A stretch of 44,765 nt of DNA from Cytophagaceae bacterium (GTDB lineage: Bacteria > Bacteroidota > Bacteroidia > Cytophagales > Cytophagaceae), in the NCBI GenBank assembly GCA_025454925.1, contig JALONM010000028.1, positions 1 through 44,765 of the forward strand, in the 5' to 3' direction. The notes under the pieces are model-generated. The model was given only the letters and a program-made list of their open reading frames with translations, was not told where the DNA came from and searched no databases. This document shows positions 24,630 to 33,552 of this stretch, in pieces. How positions within the stretch are numbered: position 1 is the first letter of the stretch; each line of letters begins with the position of its first letter. The position numbers were made by a program, and so were the translations under genes.

Positions 24630-26060
24630 CTATCGCAACAAATTCATTAACCAATCCGGATTTAAAAAAAATACCAGTACCGGCAAGGCAAAAGCCGCCG
24701 ACCAGCCCAGTGTTTTATGATACGGAAATTTTTCCTGGTCGTATTCCCTGTGTTTGAAATACAGATAATAGGGACCTTTTAAATAAAAGAACAACGAAAA
24801 CAAGGTGCCTGCAGCCCCTGTTAATAGTAATATCAGAAATTCCATTTCCTGATATTTTATGAATGCAGAAGCTAGACCAGCAAATACAAAAACTTTACCA
24901 TAAAATATGGCTGTCGGAGGCAATCCGGTGAGGGCGATCATCAAAAAGACCAGAAGCGCAGAAGCGAGGGGCATTTGGTTCCATTTGCCAGCCATCGATC
25001 GAACATCGCAATTGCCAAGATTTTTTTCCATATAGTCGATCAGCATCAAAGCAGCTATCAAGGCGAATAAGTAGATCCAGAAATAAAATAGTAATTGGTA
25101 AGGATCCAAATACGGAACAGCGATCAAGCCAGCCAGGAACAAGCCTGAATGTGCCACGGAGGAGTAAGCCAGCATGCGTTTCATGTTGTTCTGGCGCAAA
25201 GCCGAAAGACTTCCCCACAGAATGGCCAATATGGCAAGTCCCGACAATACCATACGTAAAATAGGATAGGAGGGGTACGATTCCTGAGCTTGAAATATTT
25301 TCCAGATGACCAGCAGCCCGGTCATTTTGGGAGCGGTGCTCAAGTAAAACACAACGGGTGAAGGACTTACCTGATAAGAATCGGGAATCCAGAAGTGGAA
25401 AGGCGGTGCTGCGATTTTAAATAATAATCCACTCAAGACAAGCGTCCAAAGCAACATGCCTGGCAGAATCGGCAGGTTGCTCTGGCAACCAAGTTGCATG
25501 TGACCTTGCATACCATATAACAGCGATACGCCAAACAGCATTACTGCCGAGGCACTAACGCCCACCAGCAGGTATTTAACAGAAGCTTCGGTATTCTCTT
25601 TTCGCAGAGCTCCAGCTACCAGCAGGTAGGAACATATGGATAACGTTTCTAATCCCGTAATGAGTAATATCCAATGCGTGGAGATTAATAAAAGATCTGC
25701 GCCCACGGCGCATCCAATGAGGCAATAAAACAAGAACGGTTCTACATGATGTTCTGAAAACATCATATGCAGCCAACAACCTAACAGGCTGGTCCACACA
25801 AGGAGCCTAACTAAAGGAATCCAAGCGCTGGATTCAAACAAGAAAGAACTATGCTGAGCCCATGGAAGCACGCAGGTAACTGCCGCGAAAAAGGTGAAGA
25901 GCAGGAGAATGAAAAAAGCAAGCGGAGTTGAAAAGGATTTGGAAAACAGATCCATTAAGAATATACCGGCCATCCCTACCAATATCCAGATTACTGGCAT
26001 TAAGGTTAGAAAATCATGTATACTGAAGATACTCCCAGGCACTTGAAGCACGAATCCCAT
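24630..26060 (-). CDS. nuoN: NADH-quinone oxidoreductase subunit N (orphan)
   Basis: 476-residue antiporter-like membrane subunit of respiratory complex I, with about 14 hydrophobic segments. Key features are present: the Glu-containing helix ITGLETLSICSYLLVAGALR with Lys in ASVKYLLVG, the broken-helix Lys region SGLLFKIAAPPFHFWIPDSY, and the second half LRQNNMKRMLAYSSVAHSGL. NuoN normally closes a 14-gene nuo operon, but no other complex I gene is in this window; here it precedes purF by 12 bases. It may be the detached last gene of the complex or a second copy. A Bacteroidota -7 element (TAAATTTG) lies about 20 bases upstream. Confidence 0.88.
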   Translation of the reverse strand: MGFVLQVPGSIFSIHDFLTLMPVIWILVGMAGIFLMDLFSKSFSTPLAFFILLLFTFFAAVTCVLPWAQHSSFLFESSAWIPLVRLLVWTSLLGCWLHMMFSEHHVEPFLFYCLIGCAVGADLLLISTHWILLITGLETLSICSYLLVAGALRKENTEASVKYLLVGVSASAVMLFGVSLLYGMQGHMQLGCQSNLPILPGMLLWTLVLSGLLFKIAAPPFHFWIPDSYQVSPSPVVFYLSTAPKMTGLLVIWKIFQAQESYPSYPILRMVLSGLAILAILWGSLSALRQNNMKRMLAYSSVAHSGLFLAGLIAVPYLDPYQLLFYFWIYLFALIAALMLIDYMEKNLGNCDVRSMAGKWNQMPLASALLVFLMIALTGLPPTAIFYGKVFVFAGLASAFIKYQEMEFLILLLTGAAGTLFSLFFYLKGPYYLYFKHREYDQEKFPYHKTLGWSAAFALPVLVFFLNPDWLMNLLR

Positions 26061-26079
26061 TTTGAATAGATTCTATGTA

Positions 26080-26087
26080 CAAATTTA
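26080..26087 (-). promoter_or_regulatory. Bacteroidota -7 element for nuoN-purF
   Basis: TAAATTTG on the minus strand matches TAnnTTTG exactly, ending 19 bases before the nuoN ATG. No clear TTTG is found at -33, so only the -7 half is supported. Confidence 0.4.
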
Positions 26088-26223
26088 ACACAATTACCGG
26101 ATTGTTACAGGATATTATGAGTCGGTTATCAACATTCTTATTACATAGAATATGGAGCGCCTGAGGCCATTAAAGATGGCCTTTGTCTAAAACTCAGGTT
26201 TGATAGTCAATAGGTTGTAGCTA

Positions 26224-27012
26224 TTACCGGGCGTCCAGAAAGGTGATATGGACAGGGCTTTCGAATTCCATTCCCAGCAATTGAGAGGCATTGCCCTCCC
26301 GGATGGCGATTTCCAGAAATCCGTTGCTGTTGAACAAAGCCAGGCATTCGCCGGGGTCGACCTCGTGGTAGTGTTGAGAAACTTCATCCAATTGCTCGCG
26401 TGAGAAATGAATGCTGTACGCACGTTCGAGTTTTGACTGCACAAATGCATCTTTGTGAATGTTGGTGATCAGGTTGCCAAAATTGTCAACATGCATAACA
26501 ACACCCGACAACTGATTTTTGGAGGTCCTCAGCAAACGCTGATTCATATTGATTTCCGGAGTGTATTGAGGTCCCAGGTTGTAAATGTTCGCTCCGTTAG
26601 CCAGCATAGAAGCGGCAACCGCCATGGTTGTTTTTTCGGGAAAGCTAGGATCAAAATTCTGATTGTTGATGTCTTTTTTCAATTCCACAATAGCCATTGG
26701 CTTTTGTGCACTAATAAGGGAGAAAAGTCCGTTGTCGGATCCTACAAAATAATGGTCTTCCAATTTCATGGCAAGTAATTTATCCTGCAGATGCGTAGAG
26801 GTATTGACCGATACGAGGTGAACGGTCCCTTTGGGGAAATCTTTGAATACGGAACGGATGACGTAAGCTGCATGAAATAAGTTATGAGGTTCTATTTCAT
26901 GCGTGATGTCTACAATTTTTAAATTGACAGAGACCGACAAAATCTTGGCTTTAACAGCAGCCACATAATGATCGCGGAGACCGAAATCAGAGGTGAATGT
27001 AATTAAAGCCAT
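26224..27012 (-). CDS. SAM hydroxide adenosyltransferase (DUF62)
   Basis: 262-residue enzyme of the DUF62/SAM hydroxide adenosyltransferase family, which hydrolyses S-adenosylmethionine to adenosine and methionine. The N-terminal signature ITFTSDFGLRDHYVAAVKA is present, with VDITHEIEPHNLFHAAYVI and the conserved Asn/Asp region YFVGSDNGLFSLI; the C-terminal beta-barrel holds VVMHVDNFGNLITNI and a final substrate-lining stretch (ECLALFNSNGFLEIAIREGNA). Cytoplasmic. Physiological role unsettled; proposed in SAM homeostasis. It is divergent from phoH with 78 bases between, and separated from nuoN by 163 bases that hold a small hairpin (AGGCCAT/ATGGCCT, 26164-26182) and no gene. Confidence 0.9.
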   Translation of the reverse strand: MALITFTSDFGLRDHYVAAVKAKILSVSVNLKIVDITHEIEPHNLFHAAYVIRSVFKDFPKGTVHLVSVNTSTHLQDKLLAMKLEDHYFVGSDNGLFSLISAQKPMAIVELKKDINNQNFDPSFPEKTTMAVAASMLANGANIYNLGPQYTPEINMNQRLLRTSKNQLSGVVMHVDNFGNLITNIHKDAFVQSKLERAYSIHFSREQLDEVSQHYHEVDPGECLALFNSNGFLEIAIREGNASQLLGMEFESPVHITFLDAR

Positions 27013-27026
27013 TTGGTCTTTTTTTG

Positions 27027-27034
27027 TATATTTG
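27027..27034 (+). promoter_or_regulatory. Bacteroidota -7 element for phoH
   Basis: TATATTTG matches TAnnTTTG. It lies about 57 bases upstream of the phoH GTG start. The TTTG upstream (27012-27015) is too close for an ideal -33, so the call rests on the -7 box. Confidence 0.4.
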
Positions 27035-27090
27035 TGTAGACTCCGAAGTGTCGGTAAAGTTAAAATTTTATTGTATTAAATTCTGATTGG

Positions 27091-28041
27091 GTGGCGGAAA
27101 AAATAATAAACCTGGAAGATATTTCTTTGATAGATTTTTGGGGAGCAGAAAATACCAACCTGAAGGAAGTGGTAACGGCATTTCCGAAGAGCCGGATCAT
27201 CTCCAGGGGTAGCGAAATTAAAATTATTGGCAATGATCCGGAGATCACAAAGATTGCTGACGTGCTGGAGTCGCTGATTGTGCACTACAATCGGTATGGC
27301 AGTGTTTCCAAAGACAAGGTTAAAAGTATATTGGAGCAGGATCCGGAATCAGAACTGAGTCCGGTGGAGCTGGATGATGAAGTCGTTTTGTATGGCGACA
27401 AAGGATTGATCATTAAGCCGAAAACTGAAAATCAAAAAAAGTTAGTCGCTGCGGTCCGCAAGAACGATTTGGTGTTTGCCGTTGGCCCCGCGGGAACCGG
27501 TAAAACCTATATTTCGGTTGCCTTGGCGGTACGTGCACTAAAAAATAAAGAAGTAAAGAAGATTATCATCACACGGCCTGCGGTGGAGGCGGGGGAGAAC
27601 CTGGGATTTTTGCCGGGAGATTTGAAAGAAAAAGTAGATCCGTACCTGCGACCGATTTACGATGCCTTGGATGACATGGTGTCTCCGGATAAACTCAAAT
27701 TTTATTTTGAGAATCGAGTAATAGAAATTGCGCCCTTGGCGTTTATGAGAGGTAGAACGCTTCACAATGCCTATATATTGTTGGATGAGGCGCAAAATAC
27801 GACACCTTTGCAAATGAAAATGTTTTTAACCCGAATGGGACCCAGTTCAAAAATGATTGTAACAGGTGACCGTTCTCAGATCGATTTACCTGGCAAGCAA
27901 CTTTCCGGATTGATTAATGCATTGGATTTACTAAAAAATGTTCCTGGTATAGACATGGTAGAGCTCAGCTCTAAAGATGTTTTGCGGCATAAGCTCGTGG
28001 AACGTATCATTAATGCCTATGATCAAAAGAAGCCCATGTAA
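27091..28041 (+). CDS. phoH: PhoH-family ATPase
   Basis: 316-residue PhoH-like protein. An N-terminal KH-like region (about 30-110) precedes a P-loop NTPase domain with Walker A GPAGTGKT and Walker B AYILLDEAQN, and the helicase-like PSSKMIVTGDRSQIDLPGKQ. PhoH proteins are predicted RNA-related ATPases (often with YbeY-type partners) of uncertain task. The start is GTG 27091 because an in-frame stop occurs at 27061 and no ATG lies between; GTG gives the family N-terminus (MAEKIINLEDIS). The next gene starts 15 bases downstream but encodes an unrelated secreted protease, so co-transcription is likely incidental. Confidence 0.92.
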   Translation: MAEKIINLEDISLIDFWGAENTNLKEVVTAFPKSRIISRGSEIKIIGNDPEITKIADVLESLIVHYNRYGSVSKDKVKSILEQDPESELSPVELDDEVVLYGDKGLIIKPKTENQKKLVAAVRKNDLVFAVGPAGTGKTYISVALAVRALKNKEVKKIIITRPAVEAGENLGFLPGDLKEKVDPYLRPIYDALDDMVSPDKLKFYFENRVIEIAPLAFMRGRTLHNAYILLDEAQNTTPLQMKMFLTRMGPSSKMIVTGDRSQIDLPGKQLSGLINALDLLKNVPGIDMVELSSKDVLRHKLVERIINAYDQKKPM

Positions 28042-28056
28042 ATCGAAACACCAGCT

Positions 28057-29916
28057 ATGCGTAGAAATTTACTTTCAGTTTTTTTTATTATTTTTTTGAG
28101 TTCGTGTTTGTTTGCCCAACAACAGGAACCTAAGCGATGCGGCCATCATGAATACATGGAAAATTATTTCCGCAAACATCCGGAAGCCAGGCAGCAGGCA
28201 AATGATTTTCAGCACCAGGTAAACGACCGTATCGAATTGCTCCGTAAATCTAGGCTAACGGTTTTGGAGGATACAGTGGTTATTCCGGTAGTGGTTCATA
28301 TTATTGGTAATGGTTCCAATGGGGCCATTAATGGCTATGTGGTTTCAGATGCACAGGTGTATTCTCAAATTGATGCATTGAATAAAGATTTTAGCAGACA
28401 AAATTCAGATACGGCGAACACAAGGGCTATTTTTAAATCTTCGGCGGCGGATATTAAAATTAAATTCTGTTTGGCGTCCACGGCTCCTGATGGTAGCAAA
28501 ACTAATGGAATCATCCGAATGAAAGCTTCCAAATCATCGTATTCCCTAAACGATGAGGTCGTTCTGAAGTCAATTTCCAAATGGCCTTCCAATTTGTATT
28601 TGAATATTTGGGTATGTCGCTTGATTGACCCTGTTAATGGTGAGTTGTTAGGATATTCCTCTTTTCCCGGACAAACAGGTTTACCAGGAATGCCAAGTTC
28701 TGCGCCGGAATCCTTGGATGGGGTAGTGGTCAATTACAGGGCGTTTGGAACCGTTGGAACTATTTATTCCAATTACGCATTGGGACGCACGGCTACTCAC
28801 GAAGTTGGTCATTGGCTAGGTTTATTCCACACCTGGGGGGATGAATACCTTAATTGTTCAGGGGAAGATTATTGTGATGATGTACCTGCCTGTGTGGATC
28901 AGTATACACAAGTAGATTGTTCCATACCTTCTAACTTTTGTGATGTAAATCCTCGTATGATCGAAAACTACATGGATTATTCGGGGGATGTCTGCATGAA
29001 TTTATTTACCAAAGATCAGAAAACGCGCATGCGCACTACCCTCGATGTGAGTCCGATAAAGAATTCATTACGCGGAAGTTTTGGATGTTGTGAAATAAAT
29101 GAGGCAGGGCGGGTACCAGCCGTGGAAGATTTTTTTGATGGAGTTATTTCCAATCGCATGTGGAGCGTTCAAAGTCCGGATGGTACTACGGCCCCTGCGC
29201 GTTATTGGAAATGGTCGGATATACAACATACCAACGAGCGGGGTGTAATGATGATTGAGCACGACAGTGTTTACACAACTTCAGGTAATGGCTCAAAGTT
29301 TAAGGATGTATTAGAGAGTGGTTATTTCGCATTGGACGGAAGAAAAAGTATGCAATTGGATGTTGACTTAGCATATTCCAGAGAGTCTGCCGGCGGCCCT
29401 TCCGATGCCCTGGTGATTTACATGAACGGGGGATGTCAGGAAGAAAGTTGGGTGCGCATTGACTCCTTGTATGGCGATCGCTTGCAGACAAGCACCAATT
29501 ATGCTATGCAATTTTCTCCTGGCTCGGATCTGGATTGGAAAACATTTTCTTATGAGCTTACCAATTTGCCTAATGCTCATTATGTAAAGTTCAGATTTGT
29601 GTCGTATTCAAAAGGGGTAAATCCTCTTTATCTTGATAATATTAACTTGTATTATTATGCAGATCAAATCAGTTTGTTGGCATATCCGAATCCATCGGAT
29701 GGAAATTTTAAATTAGAAGTAGTACTGCCAAGTCAAGGAGACGTGACCCTTGAATTGTTTGATGTGCTTGGTCGCAGGGTTTGGATAAAAGAGTATATGC
29801 AAACTACCTCTTTCATGGAAACACTTGATTTGATAAGCCTACCCAAGGGAGTGTATACTTTTCGTGTAATGTCTGGGAAAAAGAAAGCGATAAAGAAAAT
29901 TATCATTCAGCATTAG
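28057..29916 (+). CDS. Secreted M43-type zinc metalloprotease with T9SS sorting domain
   Basis: 619-residue secreted protease. Signal peptide MRRNLLSVFFIIFLSSCLFA; catalytic domain of the cytophagalysin/pappalysin (M43) family with the extended zinc motif HEVGHWLGLFH (first His about residue 248) and the downstream Met-turn NYMDYSGDVCM. Several cysteines around 270-310 suggest disulfides. A beta-sandwich region follows (about 370-530), and the C-terminus is a classical type A type IX secretion sorting domain (YPNPSDGNFKLEV ... LFDVLGRRV ... LPKGVYTFRV ... KKIIIQH). It should be exported through the T9SS and released or attached to the surface, with a role in extracellular protein degradation. 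Tandem hairpins follow the stop. Confidence 0.92.
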   Translation: MRRNLLSVFFIIFLSSCLFAQQQEPKRCGHHEYMENYFRKHPEARQQANDFQHQVNDRIELLRKSRLTVLEDTVVIPVVVHIIGNGSNGAINGYVVSDAQVYSQIDALNKDFSRQNSDTANTRAIFKSSAADIKIKFCLASTAPDGSKTNGIIRMKASKSSYSLNDEVVLKSISKWPSNLYLNIWVCRLIDPVNGELLGYSSFPGQTGLPGMPSSAPESLDGVVVNYRAFGTVGTIYSNYALGRTATHEVGHWLGLFHTWGDEYLNCSGEDYCDDVPACVDQYTQVDCSIPSNFCDVNPRMIENYMDYSGDVCMNLFTKDQKTRMRTTLDVSPIKNSLRGSFGCCEINEAGRVPAVEDFFDGVISNRMWSVQSPDGTTAPARYWKWSDIQHTNERGVMMIEHDSVYTTSGNGSKFKDVLESGYFALDGRKSMQLDVDLAYSRESAGGPSDALVIYMNGGCQEESWVRIDSLYGDRLQTSTNYAMQFSPGSDLDWKTFSYELTNLPNAHYVKFRFVSYSKGVNPLYLDNINLYYYADQISLLAYPNPSDGNFKLEVVLPSQGDVTLELFDVLGRRVWIKEYMQTTSFMETLDLISLPKGVYTFRVMSGKKKAIKKIIIQH

Positions 29917-29960
29917 TAGCATATTCAAAAGAGAATTATTGATTCATGGATGTTATAAGA

Positions 29961-29990
29961 AAGCTCTGCAATTCATGCAGGGCTTTTTTT
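29961..29990 (+). terminator. Rho-independent terminator after metalloprotease gene
   Basis: Stem AAGCTCTGCA / TGCAGGGCTT with one G-U pair and loop ATTCA, followed by a run of Ts, 44 bases after the stop codon. A second hairpin follows directly. Confidence 0.8.
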
Positions 29991-29993
29991 ATC

Positions 29994-30028
29994 ATGAACC
30001 CTGCATTCTGAGGAAATGCAGGGTTCAT
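29994..30028 (+). terminator. Second, stronger terminator hairpin
   Basis: Perfect 14-bp stem ATGAACCCTGCATT / AATGCAGGGTTCAT with loop CTGAGGA, followed by TTTTC. Its core CCTGCA/TGCAGGG resembles the hairpin just before it. It insulates the comEC promoter that begins at 30041. Confidence 0.7.
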
Positions 30029-30040
30029 TTTCTGTAATCG

Positions 30041-30072
30041 TTTGATTGCTTTCCGACTTCTTTTTATATTTG
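30041..30072 (+). promoter_or_regulatory. Bacteroidota promoter of comEC
   Basis: TTTG at 30041-30044, a 20-base spacer, then TATATTTG at 30065-30072. This is a full match to the TTTG / TAnnTTTG promoter of the phylum, 24 bases before the comEC ATG. Confidence 0.7.
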
Positions 30073-30096
30073 AGTTCTCTCAATAATTAAAATGCT

Positions 30097-31587
30097 ATGG
30101 TCTCTTTTTGGAAAGGTACTCCCTTCTTCAGGATTTTTTTATTTTTCGTACTTGGGATATGTTTCACTTCTTTTGTTGAGTTGGAGTTACAATGGCTATT
30201 GATAGGTAGCGTTGCACTTACCTTGGGGCTTGGATGGAATCTTACCTTGCGGTCGTATCTGCCGTGGGTATGGTTGTTTATAGCAGGCATGGTAGTGAAT
30301 AGAAACATTGAAACACCTGTGGTTTCGGAGCATTCAGGACACGTTCGTTTGGTGTGTCAGGAGCGATTTGCTTCTGGGCGTAGCCTGGCTCGTATGGAAC
30401 ATTTGCCGGGTAAGCCCCTGGTGTTTGTTGGCGATACACTGCCGTGGGGACCGGGTATGCAAATGCTTGCGGTGGCTACTGTGAAAAAAAATCCCTCTTC
30501 CGCCTCTAATTCGTTTTATGTTTTCTTACAAAGCAGAAAGGTATATTATAAAGTAACTTCCATACAAGCGAATTCCATTTCAATATCAGAAAATTGGGTA
30601 GATCGATATCGTTGGGTATGTTTTGTATTAAAAAACAAGTTGCATACTTTTTTGATTGAAAGCCTGGGAGATGGACCCGAGGCTGATCTCACACTTTCCT
30701 TGCTGATGGGAGGTACTGCTCATTTAAATAAAGAATTAAAAGAACAATTTAAAGGCGCAGGTGTCATGCACATTATTGCTGTTTCGGGAATGCACTTGGC
30801 CTTGATTTTTACCCTGTTGGCTCAGGTATTATTTTTTATCAAGCAAAATAAAAGAATTGATTTGCCAACACTCGTTCTGTGTTTGGTGGTGATCTGGTTG
30901 TATGCTGGCCTCACAGGATTTTCTGCTTCAGTACTTAGGGCGGCATTGATGTTTAGTACTTTTGTGCTGAGTCATTATGTGCGACGTGGCTACCACCCCT
31001 GGAATGCATTGTTTTCATCTGCCTTTCTGCTGTTGTTGTGGAAACCTTCGTATCTTTTCGATTTAGGTTTTCAGCTTTCTTACCTGGCTGTTGCAGGGAT
31101 TTTTTTGGCGAATCCAATCTTGCAAAAGCTGGAACGGATTCCCTCGAAGGTACTACGCTATTCCGCGAGTGCCCTGGTATTAAATCTTGCAGCACAAGCC
31201 ATGGTGAGTCCCTTGCTCATTTACACGTTTAGCACCTTCCCGGCTTGGTTTTTACTTTCCAATTTTATCATGGTTCCGTTGAGCACCCTGGCGATATATG
31301 GAGGTGTGCTGCATGTAAGCCTTGGCTGGATGGTATCGTTGCGGTCAATTACTGCATGGGGATGTTTATGGCCTGCTTCGGCCTTGATTTATCTTTCAGA
31401 GGTATTTAATTACAGCTTGTATTTCCGAATGGATGTTTTTGAATGCCTGGGAATATATGCCTGGATGTTGTGTTTGATGCTTTTTGCTTTGCGTAAACGC
31501 TTGGGTTATTTGGTCCTTGCGTTTGGCTTATCGACCTTCCTTATGGCTTATCATTCTTGGCCATTTGCTGAGCAAGCGTTGAAATGA
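30097..31587 (+). CDS. comEC: ComEC/Rec2-type DNA-uptake channel protein
   Basis: 496-residue membrane protein of the ComEC/Rec2 family, which carries single-stranded DNA across the inner membrane in natural transformation. It has an N-terminal membrane hairpin, an OB-like extracytoplasmic domain (about 70-180), and the competence membrane domain with the signature VMHIIAVSGMHLALIF, followed by GFSASVLRAALMF and DLGFQLSYLAVAGIFL. The C-terminal metallo-beta-lactamase domain of full-length ComEC (~750 residues) is missing, as is common in Bacteroidota. ATG 30097 is used. No other competence genes are nearby. Confidence 0.9.
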   Translation: MVSFWKGTPFFRIFLFFVLGICFTSFVELELQWLLIGSVALTLGLGWNLTLRSYLPWVWLFIAGMVVNRNIETPVVSEHSGHVRLVCQERFASGRSLARMEHLPGKPLVFVGDTLPWGPGMQMLAVATVKKNPSSASNSFYVFLQSRKVYYKVTSIQANSISISENWVDRYRWVCFVLKNKLHTFLIESLGDGPEADLTLSLLMGGTAHLNKELKEQFKGAGVMHIIAVSGMHLALIFTLLAQVLFFIKQNKRIDLPTLVLCLVVIWLYAGLTGFSASVLRAALMFSTFVLSHYVRRGYHPWNALFSSAFLLLLWKPSYLFDLGFQLSYLAVAGIFLANPILQKLERIPSKVLRYSASALVLNLAAQAMVSPLLIYTFSTFPAWFLLSNFIMVPLSTLAIYGGVLHVSLGWMVSLRSITAWGCLWPASALIYLSEVFNYSLYFRMDVFECLGIYAWMLCLMLFALRKRLGYLVLAFGLSTFLMAYHSWPFAEQALK

Positions 31588-31814
31588 TTTTTTTATAATC
31601 GATTGATAACGTGTTAAAATTGTTAACCTGCTTTTCTCAATAGAATTATATCAGTGAAGAAATCAAATGGAATAGGATACCTTTTCTTTGATTACGAATA
31701 AGCGTCGATGTAATAATTTGGCTTTGTTCCCAGGGTTGGTTGATCAATCCGTGGAGCTTAAACAACCCTCCGTGATGGATAAAAATCTATCGAGGCATCA
31801 GGAAGCAAGATCAA

Positions 31815-32249
31815 CTAGTGCCCGTGGATTCGTTCTTTTTGTTTTCGGCTGTCGAGGTGGGTGTAAAAAATGGCTAGGCTGTAGAGAAGAATAAAAATAC
31901 TGTGGAGGATGATATCGGGATAGGGATTACCAATGAGCCACTCTTCTCCCATGTCTCTGAGTTTTATTATTCCTTCAAGAAAATGCCTGAGAATCATGAG
32001 CAGGCTAAGCCACCGCTGTGTGGGATGTGTGGCTTTGATCCCGATCAGACAAGTAATTCCTATGAGCATATAGGATAGTGATAAACAGGAAAGTATTGAT
32101 AAGAATACGGAGGAATCTGATTCAGGAATTGCAAGGATAGATCCAAAAGAATGGAGTGGGTAAATCCAGGAAAATAGGCCAAATCCAATGGCTAACAATG
32201 CGTCTAAGAGGAGCGCAAGGATAGTAAGTTTTTTTGCTAAACGTTTCAT
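31815..32249 (-). CDS. Small four-helix membrane protein
   Basis: 144 residues if started at MKRLAKKLTILALLLD; twelve more codons are open upstream but are polar and unlike a membrane-protein start. Four hydrophobic helices are visible (about residues 7-30, 45-70, 80-95, 115-135), with short loops and a charged tail ending KQKERIHGH. No family recognised. Base and residue composition look like a real gene. It stands alone, in opposite orientation to its neighbours; the flanking 31588-31814 shows no feature. Confidence 0.6.
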   Translation of the reverse strand: MKRLAKKLTILALLLDALLAIGFGLFSWIYPLHSFGSILAIPESDSSVFLSILSCLSLSYMLIGITCLIGIKATHPTQRWLSLLMILRHFLEGIIKLRDMGEEWLIGNPYPDIILHSIFILLYSLAIFYTHLDSRKQKERIHGH

Positions 32250-32637
32250 TTTTCTCAATTGAAGTTCCTGGGGAGAAGGATGCAAATTACTATAATCAAT
32301 AGCCGATATTTCATAGTGTTCATGCTTACGAAGCGTAAATCACCGATTAGGAATAGGTTTTTCTTGTTAAGTCTTCTGGATCTTAATAAAAATATCGGTT
32401 GCATGTATATCTGAAACCATTGACTTTTCGTAGGAATGGAGAGTGCGTCCAATTGCATGGACAGCTTAGGGGCTATCCTGTTCTAAATCAAGGGATAGAG
32501 GTGATAGCTGTTCATTTTCTATTTTAATATATTGTATTTATATTGTTCCGGCTTTGTCTGGATTACTTTTAGAGAATACTAAAATAATTTTGAAATAAGA
32601 CAAGCAGGGAATAGTCTGGTTTTGATTGCAGAATACT
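32250..32637. other. Gene-free stretch with hairpin and -7 box
   Basis: AT-rich and without a credible gene. It contains an inverted repeat CTATCC/GGATAG (32473-32498, overlapping GCTATC/GATAGC) that may be a decayed intergenic repeat, and TAATTTTG at 32585-32592, an exact TAnnTTTG match about 45 bases before the lipoprotein start, which may be its promoter. Confidence 0.4.
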
Positions 32638-32808
32638 ATGAAGAACAAAAGGATACTACTTACTTCGGGATTGTTGGTGTTGGCTTTGCTTTTAGGAGTG
32701 GCTGCTCCTTCGTGTCGTTGGTTAAGAGAGAAACGTGCGGAGCATCATCAGCCCTTTAAGCCACACAAAGAGGGGCGCATGAAAAAGGGTAAAAATTACA
32801 ATCGATAA
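32638..32808 (+). CDS. Small basic lipoprotein-like peptide
   Basis: 56 residues from ATG 32638 (a TTG four codons upstream is also in frame). The sequence has a basic start (MKNKR), a hydrophobic core (LLTSGLLVLALLLGVA) and a possible lipobox Cys at APSC, followed by a short, very basic tail rich in Lys, Arg and His (about 30 residues). It could be a lipid-anchored peptide that contacts peptidoglycan or lipopolysaccharide. It ends 12 bases before the L,D-transpeptidase gene, which supports expression as one unit. No family recognised. Confidence 0.5.
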   Translation: MKNKRILLTSGLLVLALLLGVAAPSCRWLREKRAEHHQPFKPHKEGRMKKGKNYNR

Positions 32809-32820
32809 GTGTAAGAACGG

Positions 32821-33552
32821 ATGAAGTTGTTGTGCTTGCTTGGATGCCTGCTTTTGCTTGCGTTTCAGACGGATTCATTTAAAGCACAGCAGCGCAATTA
32901 TCCACGGGTGCGTGAGGCCTATACAACATCGGAAGCAACCTGTAAGCAGCAGGTCCTTGCGGCGGGTTTAAGCTGGCCACTTACTTCGCTGTATATGCGA
33001 GTATTTAAAGAAGAGAAACAGTTGGAGTTGTGGGGCAAGTCGGCAGGTCGCGGCACGTATAAAAAAATCAATACGTATGCCATTTGTGCTGCTTCGGGCG
33101 ACCCTGGGCCTAAGCGCAAAGAGGGCGATAACCAGGTGCCGGAAGGATTTTACCTGGTGGATCGTTTTAATCCCAACAGCAGTTTTTATTTATCGCTTGG
33201 ATTGAATTATCCGAATGCATCCGACCGCATATTGTCGGATAAAACCTCTCCGGGAGGTAATATATTTATTCATGGCTCCTGTGTATCCATTGGCTGTATG
33301 GCCATGCAGGACGAAAAGATAAAGGAGTTGTATGTGATGGCGGTGGAAGCCAGGAATGCAGGTAGCAGTATTCCCGTGCATATTTTCCCCAGCCGCTTTT
33401 CTACGGAAGTGTATTCCGCTTTGCAGAAACGATTTCCGGAGCATGTTCCTTTTTGGAAATCCCTGGAACCTGCTTATACACATTTCGAAAAGCAAAAAAC
33501 CTTGCCCATTATGAAGGCAAATTCTAAAGGTCAGTATTACCAAGTATTATGA
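32821..33552 (+). CDS. L,D-transpeptidase (YafK-like), exported
   Basis: 243-residue exported protein with N-terminal hydrophobic signal (LLCLLGCLLLLAF). The L,D-transpeptidase (YkuD) catalytic motif is present as FIHGSCVSIGCMAM, with catalytic Cys159 and His about ten residues earlier; YAICAASGDPGPKRKEGDNQVPEGFY is typical of the YafK subgroup. It would act on peptidoglycan in the periplasm, by cross-linking, attaching proteins or trimming such links. The gene is second in a compact set with a small lipoprotein before and an unknown protein after (ATGA overlap), then an acyltransferase. Confidence 0.88.
   Translation: MKLLCLLGCLLLLAFQTDSFKAQQRNYPRVREAYTTSEATCKQQVLAAGLSWPLTSLYMRVFKEEKQLELWGKSAGRGTYKKINTYAICAASGDPGPKRKEGDNQVPEGFYLVDRFNPNSSFYLSLGLNYPNASDRILSDKTSPGGNIFIHGSCVSIGCMAMQDEKIKELYVMAVEARNAGSSIPVHIFPSRFSTEVYSALQKRFPEHVPFWKSLEPAYTHFEKQKTLPIMKANSKGQYYQVL

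Noticed and set aside
26164-26182. Hairpin AGGCCAT/ATGGCCT after the SAM hydroxide adenosyltransferase gene as a terminator
   Set aside because: The stem is only 7 bp and no T tract follows on the minus strand, so it is not listed as a terminator.
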